From Amphiura filiformis (taxonomy: Eukaryota > Echinodermata > Ophiuroidea > Amphilepidida > Amphiuridae), in the NCBI RefSeq assembly GCF_039555335.1, contig NC_092629.1, positions 31,369,382 to 31,433,381 of the forward strand: a stretch of 64,000 bases of DNA, written 5' to 3'. Made by a program: the position numbers and the translations under genes. This document shows positions 46,402-57,666 of this stretch, in pieces. The notes beneath the pieces were generated by a model. The model searched no databases, was not told where the DNA came from, and saw nothing but the letters and a program-made list of their open reading frames with translations. The first letter of the stretch is position 1, and every line of letters starts with the position of its first letter.

Positions 46402-48450
46402 TTACATTCATTGCACATTTCATGAATTCAATCCATAGACATAGGCAGAGTCATTCCATTCATTGCACATATTTCATGAATTCATTCTATAGACATAGGC
46501 CGAGTCGTTTCATTCATTACACATTTCATGAATTCAACACATAGACATAAGGCAGAGCCAGAGTCGTTTCATTCATTACACATTTCATGAATTCAATCCA
46601 TAGACATAGGCAGAGTCGTTCCATTCATTGCACATTTCATGAATTCATTCCATAGACATAGGCCGAGTCGTTTCATTCATTACACATTTCATGAATTCAA
46701 CACATAGACATAAGGCAGAGTCATTCCATTAATTGCATATTTCATGAATTCATTCCATAGATTTAGGCCTAGTCGTTCCATTCATTACACATTTCATGAA
46801 TTCAACCCATAGACATAAGGCAGAGTCGTTTCATTCATTACACATTTCATGAATTCAATCCATAGACATAGGCAGAGTCATTCCATTCATTACACATTTC
46901 ATGAATTCAACCCATAGACATAGGCCGAGTTGTTTCATTCATTACACATTTCATTAATTCAATCCATAGACATAGGCAGAGTCATTCCATTCATTGCACA
47001 TATTTCATGAATTCATTCCATAGATTTAGGCCTAGTCGTTCCATTCATTACACATTTCATGAATTCAATCCATAGACATAGGCAGAGTCGTTCCATTCAT
47101 TACACATTTCATGAATTCAACCCATAGACATAAGGCAGAGTCGTTCCATTCATTACACATTTCATGAATTCAACCCATAGACATAAGGCAGAGTCGTTCC
47201 ATTCATTACACATTTCATGTATTCAACCCATAGACATAAGGCAGAGTCGTTTCATTCATTACACATTTCATGAATTCAACACATAGACATAAGGCAGAGT
47301 CGTTTCATTCATTACACATTTCATGAATTCAACCCATAGACATAGGCCGAGTTGTTTAATTCATTACACATTTCGTTAATTCAATCCATAGACATAGGCA
47401 GAGTCGTTTCATTCATTACACATTTCATGAATTCAACCCATAGACATAGGGCAGAGTCGTTTCATTCATTACACATTTCATGAATTCAACCCATAGACAT
47501 AAGGCAGAGTCGTTTCATTCATTACACATTTCATGAATTCAACCCATAGACATAAGGCAGAGTCGTTTCATTCATTACACATTTCATGAATTCAACCCAT
47601 AGACATAGGCAGAGTCATTCCATTCATTGCATATTTCATGAATTCATTCCATAGACATAGGCCGAGTCGTTTCATTCATGGCACATTTCATTAATTCAAC
47701 CCATAGACATAGGCAGAGTCGTTCCATTCATTACACATTTCATTAATTCAACCCATAGACATAGGCAGAGTCGTTCCATTCATTACACATTTCATTAATT
47801 CAACCCATAGACATAGGCAGAGTCGTTCCATTCATTACGCATTTCATGAATTCAATCCATAGACATAGGCAGAGTCGTTCCATTTATTACACATTTCATG
47901 AATTCAACCCATAGACATAGACATGTAGTACACTGTAGTAAGTCGAGTCGTTCTATTCATTGTATATTTCATGAATTCAATCTATATACATACTAGTAGT
48001 AGGTCGAGTCGTTCCATTAATGGCATATTTCATGAATTCAATCTATAAACATACTAGTAGTAGCTCGAGTCGTTCAATTTCATTCATGGCATATTTCATG
48101 AATTCAGTCTATATATATACTAGTACTAGTAGGTTGAGTCGTTCCATTCATTGCACATTTCATGAATTTGTTCCATAGGCATGGACCGAGTCGTTCCATT
48201 CATTACACATTTTATGAATTCGTTCTATAGACATGGACGAAGTCGTTCCATTCATTATACATTATCATGGTTTCATTAATTCAATCACCCCAGACAGAGA
48301 GTCGTTCTATTCATTACACCTTTCATGAATTTATTCTATAGGCATAGGTCCTGTCGTTTAATTCATTACACATTCCATGAATTCATTCTATATGCATAGG
48401 TAGAGTCATTCCATTCATTACACATGTCACAAATTCATTCCATAGATATA

Positions 48451-48714
48451 CACCAATCCGAGAAGCGTTTACTGTATTTGGCCCTCTATTGACGGCAACA
48501 CAGATGTACCAGAGCGGGAGATTTAATTCGTAATTCAATACTCATGATTGTGTATTGAATATCACTGTTGTGTACAATTCCCGGGTACAATTCTGTATAG
48601 CACACAATAAATAATGGATGGAACCCCCGACCTCGGGACACCGCAGTTTTACATCGGGGACACCGCAGTAATGGCGAAGTCGGATAGGTGTATAAGCCGA
48701 GAATTGGATTCATT
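48451..48714. other. Insert A in the 53-bp satellite
   Basis: Non-satellite DNA with a direct repeat of GGACACCGCAGT (two copies 22-24 bp apart). On the minus strand there is a GAGGTCGGGGGTTCCATCC stretch that resembles a pol III B box. A SINE relic is possible. Confidence 0.4.
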
Positions 48715-49268
48715 ACAATATTTCATGAATTAATTTCATAGCCATAGGTCGATTCGTTCTATGAGCGCATTCCATAGAAATTAGATTGAGTCGTTCCATT
48801 CATTACACATTTCATGAATTCATTATATAGACATAATGAATCATTGCATATTTCATAAAAGATAGAGGTCCAGTTGTTCCATTCAGGACACATTTTATGA
48901 ATTCAATCAATAGACATACGCTCGTAGGTCTTGTCGTTCCATTCAATACATATTTCAAGTCGTTTCATTAAACACATTTCACGAATTCATTCCATAGACA
49001 TGAATCACATGATAGACATAGGTCCAGTCGTTCCATGAGCAATAATAGGGGAAATGATTCGAGCTTGTTTAAAACGCCAATATTCCTAAACATGATTATG
49101 ATTTAAACTTTTGACCCAAACACAAGGAATTAATTCCTACCTCGGAATTTTCAGATGACATTCCATCTTTCATGAACATTCCCAAAACATATTTTACACG
49201 CATGTTTTTTCCATGTTAAGTTTCAAGTCCATTGTGATTTCCAAGAACAAATGTGTAGCAACTCTCGT

Positions 49269-49625
49269 TCATATAAACAATGAAGGGCAATGGTCCAGGA
49301 ATATACCCTGTGGAACTCCCCGGCACACCTGCTCAGTTTCAGAGTTAACCGAAAGATAGTTGATAGACCATTCATATGACACCCCTCTAAAACGACAGTG
49401 ATAAGACATCCCTCTAAAACCACAGTGATATAATGTATGCAGTAAAATGCCACGATCAATGATCAATCCTATCAAAGGGTTTGATAAATACATGAAAATA
49501 CCAAAGGTATCCATGCCTTTATCAATCTCTTTACCGATATCATTAACAACATCCACCACAGTCATGTAAGTTGAGTGATTTGTTCGGAAACTATTATTGT
49601 TTCTTGGCATTCCATAATCGAGTCG
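49269..49625 (-). pseudogene. RT fragment of a Jockey/CR1-type LINE
   Basis: The minus strand reads FRTNHSTYMTVVDVVNDIGK, DTFGIFMYLSNPLIG, GILLHTLYHCGFRG and CRGVPQGIFL. These correspond to reverse transcriptase motifs around motif A (normally LDLSKAFDTIDH) and motif B (normally GVPQGSILGP). The motif A aspartates are lost, and the segment YHCGFRG is duplicated in tandem, so it is inactive. It lies inside the 53-bp satellite. Its edge sequence (GTTCGGAAACTATTATT) recurs at 49929-49945, showing that the insert was later duplicated with the array. Confidence 0.7.
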
Positions 49626-49920
49626 TTCCATTCATTATACATTTCAGTCATTCCATAGACATAAGTCGAGTCGTTCCATTCATTACATCATGAATTTAAT
49701 CCATAGACATAGGCCGAGTCATCCCATTCATTGCACATTTCATGAATTCATCCATAGACATAGGCCGAGTAGTTCCATTCATTGCACATTTCATGAATTC
49801 ATTCCACAGACATAGGCCGAGTCGTTTCATTCATGGCACATTTCATGAATTCATTCCATAGACATAGGCTGAGTCATTCCATTCATGGCACATTTCATGA
49901 AGCTTCATGAATTCATTGTT

Positions 49921-49966
49921 GAGTGAGTTGTTCGGAAACTATTATTATTTCTTGGCATTCAATAAT
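49921..49966. repeat. Second copy of the LINE-satellite junction
   Basis: TTGTTCGGAAACTATTATTA then TTTCTTGGCATTCAATAATC repeats 49580-49625, the edge of the RT fragment, inside the satellite. Confidence 0.8.
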
Positions 49967-50840
49967 CGAGTCGTTCCATTCATTATACATTTCATGAATT
50001 AATTCCATAGACATAAGCCGAGTCGTTCCATTCATTGCATCATGAATTCAATCCATAGATATAGGCCGATTCGTTCCATTCATTGCACATTTCATGAATT
50101 CAATCCACAGATATAGGCCGATTCGTTCCATTTATTGCACATTTCATGATTCATCCATAGACATAGGCCGAGCCGTTCCATTCATTACACATTTCATGAA
50201 TTCATTCCATAGACATAGGCCGAGTTCTTCCATTCATTGCAAATTTCATGAATTCATTCCATAGACATAGGCCTAGTCGTTTCATTCATGGCAGATTTCA
50301 TGAATTCATTTCATAGACATAGGCCGAGTCGTTCCATTCATTGCATCATGAATTCAATCCATAGACATAGGCCGAGATCTTCCATTCATTGCACATTTCA
50401 TGAATTCATTCCATAGACATAGGCCTAGTCGTTTCATTCATGGTACATTTCATGAATTCATTTCATAGACATAGGCCGAGTCGTTCCATTCATTGCATCA
50501 TGAATTCAATCCAATTCAATAGATTTAGGCCGATTCGTTCTTTTCATTGAACATTTCATGATTCATCCATAGACACAGGCCGAGTCGTTCCATTCATTGC
50601 ACATTTCATGAATTCATTCCACACAGACATATGCCGAGTCGTTCCATTCATTGCACATTTCATGAATACATTTCATAGACATAGGCCGAGTCGTTTCATC
50701 CATGGCATATTTCACGAATTCATTCCATAGACATAGGCCGAGTCGTTACATTCATATGTAACATTTCATGAATTCAATCCATAGACATATGCCGAGTCGT
50801 TCTATTCATTACACATTTCATGAATTCATTCCATAGCACA

Positions 50841-51457
50841 GAATTCTAATATACACAAGAACTGGTCATCTGTATACCGATGCGTGGCCGCATACGTAAC
50901 CGTCCCGGCTGAAAAATGAACCAAAAAAGGTACGGCAAGAATTTTTCGAATCACGTTCGTCAAAGTTCACTTTTCAATGTGCAAACTGTAGTTAGGATAA
51001 TGAAAACGACTGGTAAGCAAATCTACTAAATGACCTCAAAATCTGAAGAAAAAATGGCGAACCGTCGCCGGACCCTTTCCAGAACTAATACAGCATATTT
51101 AGCCATTGTCAACATGGGGTCATCGCCAGGAATATTTTCCTTAAAAAAATAACTAACACCTCCGCTATATGGTATTTTACGATATAACATTAATGGAAAG
51201 AAAGGTGCAAATGTTTTTCGTGTTTCGAATCGGACGAGTGACAAGCTCTATGACGTCATGATGTAAATAACGTAATCGTCATTAATAATTAATTAGGTAA
51301 ACACAATATGGAGGTAGGCCTATCCAAAAGTATGCTAATTAGAAGTTCAACGAATCAGAATACGATCCTGGTATCCAATTCTATGCAAATGAGTTGAAGG
51401 AGCTTACGTGAACATGTACACTAATTCTGATCTAGCTTTACTAAAAGATCTTTGTTG
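50841..51457. other. Insert C in the 53-bp satellite
   Basis: About 615 bp of unique DNA interrupts the array. It contains a CpG-bearing patch (CGAACCGTCGCCGGACCC) and TGACGTCA (51252-51259). No ORF of note and no terminal repeats were found. Confidence 0.5.
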
Positions 51458-52160
51458 CATAGACATAGGCCGAGTAGTTCCATTCATTGCACATTTCATG
51501 AATTCATTCCACAGACATAGGCCGAGTCGTTCCATTCATTGCACATTTCATGTATTCATTCCATAGACAAAGGCCGAGTCGTTTCATTCATGGCACATTT
51601 CATGAATTCATTAACATAGGCCGAGTCGTTCCATTCATTGCATCATGAATTCAATCCACAGATATAGGCCGATTCGTTCCATTCATTGCACATTTCATGA
51701 ATTCATTCCATAGACATAGGCCTAGTCGTTTCATTCATGGCACATTTCATGAATTCATTAACATAGGCCGAGTCGTTCCACTCATTGCACATTTCATGAT
51801 TCATCCATAGACATATGCCGAGTCATTCCATTCATTATACATTTCATGAATTCAATCCATAGACATAGGTCAAGTCCTCCCATTCATTGCACATTTCATG
51901 AATTCATTCCATAGACATAGGCAGAGTCGTTCCATTCATTGCATATTTCATGAATTCATTTCATAGACATTATAGGCCGAGTCGTTTAATTCATGGCACA
52001 TTTCATGAATTCATTCCATAGACATAGGCCGAGTCGTTGCATTCATATACATTTCATGAATTCAATCCATAGACATAGGTCAAGTCGATTCATTCATTGC
52101 ACATTTCATGAATCAAGGTCCATTCGTTCCATTTATCAGTGCATTCAATTCATGGACAAC

Positions 52161-52948
52161 GTTTTAGAACTCATTTTTGAGAGATTTTCGTTTGCTAAGT
52201 TTATAATGAACTTTTTGTTCGCAATTTTTTGTCAAATCGTTTGTTACTCTGGTTGGTGCTCTATTTTGTCATGTTGGTTTGATTTGTGTTATTCATTTTG
52301 TTGTACTTTTATTCGTAATTTTCAATTTCTGTTGTGCAATTGTTATACAGACTTGACATTTAATATGGAATATTTCTTCACGAAGTGCCAAGACTAATCT
52401 AGAAGGGGTCTGCATAAATCACACGGGTTAAATATTGATTGGGGTGTGTATGGTGTCAAATAATTTTTTGACAGAAAATGTGCTTCCGATGAGTTCACAT
52501 TATGGCGCTCAAAATGTAGTGAATTAGCCTAAAATGGTGGATTTGAGTTTTATGGAGGCTAAAATTTCAGAATTTTTTAACATTGTTCTCTTATCATCAA
52601 ATTTATTGAAGTTTGAGGTGTTATGTACCGGGGATATGTACTGAACCTAAACACCAATTAGGTGTTGATCAGAACTACAATGCACATGTAATGTACTAGT
52701 TTTGAATACTGAGGGAGGAGCTTTTGAAAAAATGGCTCTTCAAAGTGGTACGTACTAAGTTTGAATGGCCCCCTTTAATAGTAGAAGACCAGCCTGTAGA
52801 GTTCGTGACTAACTCATAGAACAAAGATTTGAAAGTTATTTTGAAAGGCTAAAAATCTAAAATTTATGAAAACAATATCTAATAAAGTCTTTAGACTGAC
52901 ACCCGTTATAGAACATAAATAGCCTATGCAGTTTTTATCGGTTTTTGA
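52161..52948. other. Intergenic, nothing recognised
   Basis: No gene supported. The frame running out of the satellite to 52397 is low in information. Confidence 0.4.
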
Positions 52949-53035
52949 AATTTAAGGTAATTTAGTGCTTGTTGAATTAGTAATTTAGTGCTTGTTGAAT
53001 TATTCAACAAGCTAGCACTAAAATTATCTTAAATA
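52949..53035. repeat. Hairpin with duplicated arm
   Basis: AATTTAGTGCTTGTTGAATT occurs twice in tandem (52959 and 52983), followed by the reverse complement ATTCAACAAG...CACTAAAATTA. The outer AAATTTAAGG also pairs with CTTAAAT. Confidence 0.7.
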
Positions 53036-53084
53036 TGGGCGCATTTTTGTTTTCAGTAGGCCTCCACACTAGTAATAGTATTTA

Positions 53085-53235
53085 ATAGTTTTGGACTTTT
53101 CCAAAGTGATCGAGGAAAATGACTGTGGAGGCATTTAAAAAAAAAAATTATGAACTTGAATTCTGAGGGATAGGCCGAAATCCCTAGAGTTTCACAAAAG
53201 ACTTGAATAATTATGTTGAAAGCGATCCTTGTTTT
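53085..53235. repeat. Dispersed repeat, second copy of 10425-10565
   Basis: Shares CGAGGAAAATGACTGTGG-like, CTGAGGGATA, CCCTAGAGTTTCACAAA and GACTTG in order. It ends with an AGGCCTA-containing addition where the other copy has none. Confidence 0.6.
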
Positions 53236-53273
53236 CTATAGGCCTAAAGGCCAAATAAAAAATATATCGTTAT

Positions 53274-54695
53274 TCATTCGCGTCCACTAGCCTTGCTTAA
53301 TTCGAGTGGTGTCCTCGAACTCATGGCCTTCCACAACTTCCTGTCCTCCATTGCTGTCTTGAAGTATGCTGCCTCCAGCTCCAGTCCAGTGTCATCTTCC
53401 AGAATGTCAATGTAGGTCAGAGCAGGTCTTCAGGTTTCCGCCTCCCATGCTTGGGTGTCCAATGAACCATTTCTGATTCAGGCTGCTCACTTCTGGAACA
53501 GTGGCCAGCAAACCGGGTTCTTCTTTCCCTGATCTTGTGACTTATTTTGGGAAGATCTCTATATAGGTCTGCATTTGACATTTGTTCCTTCCAATGCACA
53601 TTCAGAACAGTTCTTAGCATGCGGGTGTAACAGCCATCCAGACCCTTTGCATAATAGGGGTGATGGTCCATGCTTCGCATCCATAAAGCAGCACCGACTC
53701 CACTGTTGCAGCAAAGATTCTGAGTTTGAAACTCCTGGTAAGAGTTGACCTCCAGATTTTCTTAAGTTTACTGCACGCCCTCCATGCTGCTGCTTTACGT
53801 AACTTTACATCCCTTTCTGTGCTTTTCATCCAAGCGTCTAAGGTATTTGAAGTCATCTACCTCCTCTAGTACTACACCCGCCTCATTTGTTGTGATGTTT
53901 TCTCTCCTGTTATTATAGGACATATACTTTGTTTTACTTCCATTCATCTTCAGGCCCACTTTAGCAGCTGAAGTCTCCACTCTATGAAGCAGTTCTTGTG
54001 CTTGGTGTATTTCCTCAGACAACAGTGCAATGTCGTCAGCAAAATCAAAGTCTGTCACCACGACTGGGCCAACTCTCCTACTTCGCCTCTTTTCCAGATG
54101 GAATCCTAGCTCTTGAACATCGTTTCCTTCAATAGCTATTCTCAGTGTTAAGTCGAGGACAATCACAAACAGGTATGGGGCGAGGGTATCCCCCTGAAGT
54201 ACTCCTGCTAAGATTTCAAACAATTCTGTCTCGCCATCTGGTGAAGGCTTGGTGATATTATTTTGGCTTTTGTGTTTTGGTACATTTTGCCAATAGCTTC
54301 AACAATGAGTTCCGGAATACCGTATAGGCATGGAGTATCTTCAACATCTTGTCTCTATGGATGGTGTCGAAAGCTTTCTTGAAGTCGATGAATCTTATTA
54401 TCGCTGGCAGGTTATGCGCCGTTACCTCATCAATCAGCCTATATGCAGTGCAAGGATGTGTCCAACAGTCGTTCTACCAACTTTAAATCCATTCTGATTT
54501 GTTCTCAGATGCTGGTCAATTTCAGGTTTGATCCTATTAGGCGAAGTATCATTCTGTTGTAGGTTTTGGCTACGATGGAGGTTAATAGACTGATACCGCG
54601 ATAATTGTTTCCGGAACTAAGATCTCCTGTTTTAGGGATAGGAACAATATTAAGTATGGACCATTGATCCGGTTTCGTCCACTAGCCAGTGGCCA
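53274..54695 (-). pseudogene. 5'-truncated RTE-like LINE reverse transcriptase
   Basis: The minus strand carries an RT domain in order: KTGDLSSGNNYRGISLLTSI (54590-54660), FIDFKKAFDTIH (motif A, 54355-54390), FEILAGVLQGDTLAPYLF (motif B, about 54160-54222), DFDFADDIALL (motif C with its two aspartates, about 54025-54055) and SKTKYMSYNN. It continues into the post-RT segment SVLLYGCEAWTIT, the RMLRTVLNVHWKEQM and DLPKIS...RRTRFAGHC block, GRRKP, and a last frame ending SKASGRE with TGA at 53274-53276. At least four frameshifts break it, so it makes no enzyme. The endonuclease half is missing. The word choice in motif B suggests an RTE-type clade, which I cannot confirm without a tree. Confidence 0.88.
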
Positions 54696-55004
54696 TAATG
54701 CACTTACTTTCTGGGGATCAGTCCATAGGCCTATTAACATGTTAAATTTAAAGTTTAAAAAAAATATAATTTTAGTAAAAAATGTTGATGCTGATAAACA
54801 AGTATGAATCATTTGCAAGTGTTTTTGTAGTAGGCCTACTCTAACCTATTTAGGCCTGAATAAAAAAAAGGGCCTCATCTTTTTCCGATCCTGGCAGGAT
54901 CATCCTCACCCCACACTTCGGGGACCCGATAGACGAATGTTTAATTTTATTTGCCCTTTAAGGGATCTGGAATGAGCGTTTTGAGCGTTTCGACAATATT
55001 TTTT

Positions 55005-56041
55005 GTGGGACATGAGAGCACATCAGACATATCGAATTGCATTCTGAATACGAAGAATGTCTTTCTGATATTAAATAATTTTCATTTTTTGAAATTGTTG
55101 ATAGATTTTCACATCTGATCTTTTCAGTCACCCTACTCCCTCTGTTTGTTAGCTTCCCAAGTGGACTACTGACTTTGGATTGCGGTTTACATGCTTAACA
55201 CGGCTGTCTATGAGCTTCTATGGATGAGATTGTCGGAAATCTGGCCTACTAAAATTGGCCATGATGTAAATGGATCTGGCTTGTGATTGGTCGCCCAGAT
55301 CTCGTTATGGTTTAAATCCTCCGGGTAGGGGCCTACCTGTAATTACCATTAATAACTACATGGTACACAAGTATAGGCCTATGCGGCTTTGTGTTGTGTA
55401 ATTGCATGAACGCGTCAGTAAGTGCATGAGCGCGTCTTGTATTTGCTTGCGATTAAATTTGATTGATAAACAAAACAAGTGTGATTGACAGTGTGAGTGT
55501 TAGGGACTTTGCCCGTTCAAAATCCCGTTTAAAATTGAAAGTCCATAGTCGATTTTTAACCTGGAATTTCGCAATTAATAAACTGGCAGATTCTAAAATC
55601 AGAATTGTTCAGTATTGAAGTGCCAATACAATTATGACATTATGATATGTTGCATTCAATAATAAGCCTACGTAGGCCTACACTTTACTTTTACTGTCAC
55701 TAATAGGCCTATAGGCCTAATTATATAAACTTTTTCGTAACAATTTTATACTAGTTTTTGATGTAATAGGGCCTAAATATCAGTATAATTTTGAGTTCAA
55801 CTGAATGCTTTCATCATGATTAACATTAATAACATGCTAAATCGACTATGGCATAGTCTAAGTAGGCTACTGTTAAATATCAAAAATTGGGCCTATAAAT
55901 TTTTAATCATTTGCCATAAAATGTGTATTAGGCCTACATTGCGAATTTCAAAAAATCAAAATTATTTGATAGGCCTATCAGAAGGACATTCTCCGTATTC
56001 AGAATGCAATTCGATATGTCCGATGTGCTTTAATGTCCCAC
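55005..56041. repeat. Inverted repeat pair, about 95-bp arms
   Basis: The left arm (55005 to about 55099) reads GTGGGACATGAGAGCACATC, AGACATATCGAATTGCATTC, TGAATACGAAGAATGTC. The right arm (about 55940-56041) is its reverse complement. The right arm carries an extra AGGCCTATC where the left arm has none. A third partial copy starts at 56104 (GTGGGGCCCGAGAGCACATC). Confidence 0.8.
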
Positions 56042-56227
56042 AATAAATGCTGTCCAAACGTTCATACCCCAGCCCTCGAATGGCGACATTTTCACGTATT
56101 TTTGTGGGGCCCGAGAGCACATCAGACATATTATAATTATATAGGCCTATGTTGTTGTTTTTTTGCTTTCCTTTTATGCATTTCCTACTTCCATTCTTCT
56201 TCCTTTAAATATTTTGTTACTATAGTA

Positions 56228-56557
56228 TTAGGGGCGCACCATTAGATTTCCAGGGGGGATGCCCGATGGGAGTTTTTTGAAGAAAAAAAACTTCGCCCAC
56301 TAGTGAGACGAAAAACAACAACTTTGCCCACTAGTGAGACGAAAAAAAATTTTTTTTGCCTCACTGATGAGTAAAAAAAAAATTTTTCCCCCACTCAACT
56401 TTGTATAAAGGTAGGGGCCTATTTACAATAAAATTGAAAATAAATACTTCGCCGCCGAAGGCGGCGAAAAAAAAAAATTCTGCATTCGAAAGCGAAAAAA
56501 AAAATCCGCCTGACCCAAACTCCCATGCCCCCTGAGAATCTAATGGTGCGTCCCTTA
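56228..56557. mobile_element. GACGCACCATTAGAT-family MITE, copy 2
   Basis: The left end TTAGGGGCGCACCATTAGAT and the right end (GAGAATCTAATGGTGCG to TCCCTTA at 56557) are inverted. The interior has A-runs, CGCCCACTAGTGAGACG repeats and the palindrome TTCGCCGCCGAAGGCGGCGAA. It belongs to the same family as 18271-18487. Confidence 0.8.
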
Positions 56558-57150
56558 ATCGTTCAAGTTTTTTTCCCCGTTTTTCATATTAAAAAAAATA
56601 CTAATAGAAAAAAACGAGAGAAAAAATAAATAAAATAAAATAAAATGGGGAAAACACTCGATTGTATGTCCGAGCAACTGCAAAGTTGTTTGTTCACTCT
56701 CATAAAATCACTCTCATAAAACCAAAACAATGCTTTTCCATTTCCAACGAAATTCCCTTTAACATGTTTATAAATGCCATTTCTTGGATTTATGCTTTTA
56801 TATTTTACTCTCTACATGCGTAAATGCTAAAGCCTAATCGCAGTTGCAGCTTGCATCTACCGATTACAAAATGTGATGGCGTCACATTTTCCTCGAACCG
56901 AGGTCGTTGCTCTCTCGAATCACTAATAAGAATATTTTCAAGGTCATATTGTGAATGTCTAAAAAAGAACATTTTCAAATTTTACGGCAATATTTTTCTC
57001 ATAAATTATATATTTATCAAGTTGGCAATTTTGAAACTCAGCAAACATTTTCATTTGGGTATTTTAAGTCCCCTAATGCGAATGTAAACATTCTGATCAC
57101 ATGCCAAATTCTCCAAACAAAAGCACCCGCATGACACATCGCAAGTCAAT
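56558..57150. other. Upstream of NFI, nothing recognised
   Basis: AT-rich, with a simple AATAAAATAAAATAAAATG stretch (56625-56646). No element supported. Confidence 0.4.
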
Positions 57151-57182
57151 CAAATGTAATTAGCGGCCGACGCCCCCAAATT

Positions 57183-57430
57183 ATGCAAATTTTACAGTTC
57201 TGTTAGTCTCTTACAGAGCCAGTTAGCATCAGTTCTAACGCTGGACGTTCGTAATTCGTGATAGCCCCATACAGTCTGGCCCGAGACTAAGTTCTGCATA
57301 TAACTGGCCATTTATCTGTCAATCACGTGCCCTTTTAAGCCCCGCCTATGATTGCCATTGGTTTGTCATTACGTATCTGTTTTTATATGCTAATGAGGTT
57401 AGTATCAACAACCTTTTCCTAAAGCAAAAC
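57183..57430 (+). promoter_or_regulatory. Candidate NFI promoter region
   Basis: Within 250 bp there are an octamer ATGCAAAT (57183-57190), CTGTCAATCA (57316-57325; the reverse complement TGATTGACAG is a PBX-MEIS composite site) overlapping the E-box CACGTG (57324-57329), a GC box GCCCCGCC (57339-57346), an inverted CCAAT box CCATTGG (57355-57361) and a TATA-like TTTATATG (57382-57389). The order GC box, CCAAT, TATA is that of a pol II promoter, with a start expected about 30 bp after the TATA match. This would give a 5' leader of about 250 bases. The sites are matches by eye only. Confidence 0.4.
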
Positions 57431-57558
57431 AAAGCCATTGCAACATCCACACACGCAAATTTCTACTACGCCATCATTTATACAGAACCTGTACGATCAC
57501 GACATTGCATAGTTACAATTCAGTTCCAACGTGGATTCAGGCCAAGCTTATTGTGTTC

Positions 57559-57582
57559 ATGGATATTTCTACACGACATTAG
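57559..57582 (+). CDS. Upstream ORF in the NFI 5' leader
   Basis: ATG at 57559 opens a seven-codon frame (MDISTRH) ending in TAG at 57580-57582, 84 bases before the NFI start and in the same frame. The TAG is also the stop that closes the NFI frame upstream, so the main ATG is the first in-frame one after it. A short upstream ORF could lower or time translation of the main frame; this is inference. Confidence 0.35.
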   Translation: MDISTRH

Positions 57583-57666
57583 TCTTGGATATTTAGTGCA
57601 ACTTTTGGGAACGTCGCCAGTGCTTGGAATACTTGTGACCTGAGTAAATTTGGGCAATTTTCAGCG

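Larger units (their letters stand above)
46402..52160. repeat. 53-bp satellite array with three inserts
   Basis: The unit is CATTCATTACACATTTCATG followed by AATTCAACCCATAGACATA and AGGCAGAGTCGTTC, about 53 bp. It fills 46402-48450, 48715-49035 (degraded), 49612-49920, 49965-50840 and 51458-52160. The palindrome TGAATTCA occurs in most units. Two subfamilies are visible. The left part uses GGCAGAGTCG with ATTACACAT. The right part uses GGCCGAGTCG with ATTGCACAT. The inserts are an anonymous 260-bp segment, an RT fragment and a 620-bp segment. Confidence 0.95.

Noticed and set aside
46402-52160. CRISPR-like array
   Set aside because: Units are contiguous 53-bp satellite copies without unique spacers, in a genome with introns and LINEs.
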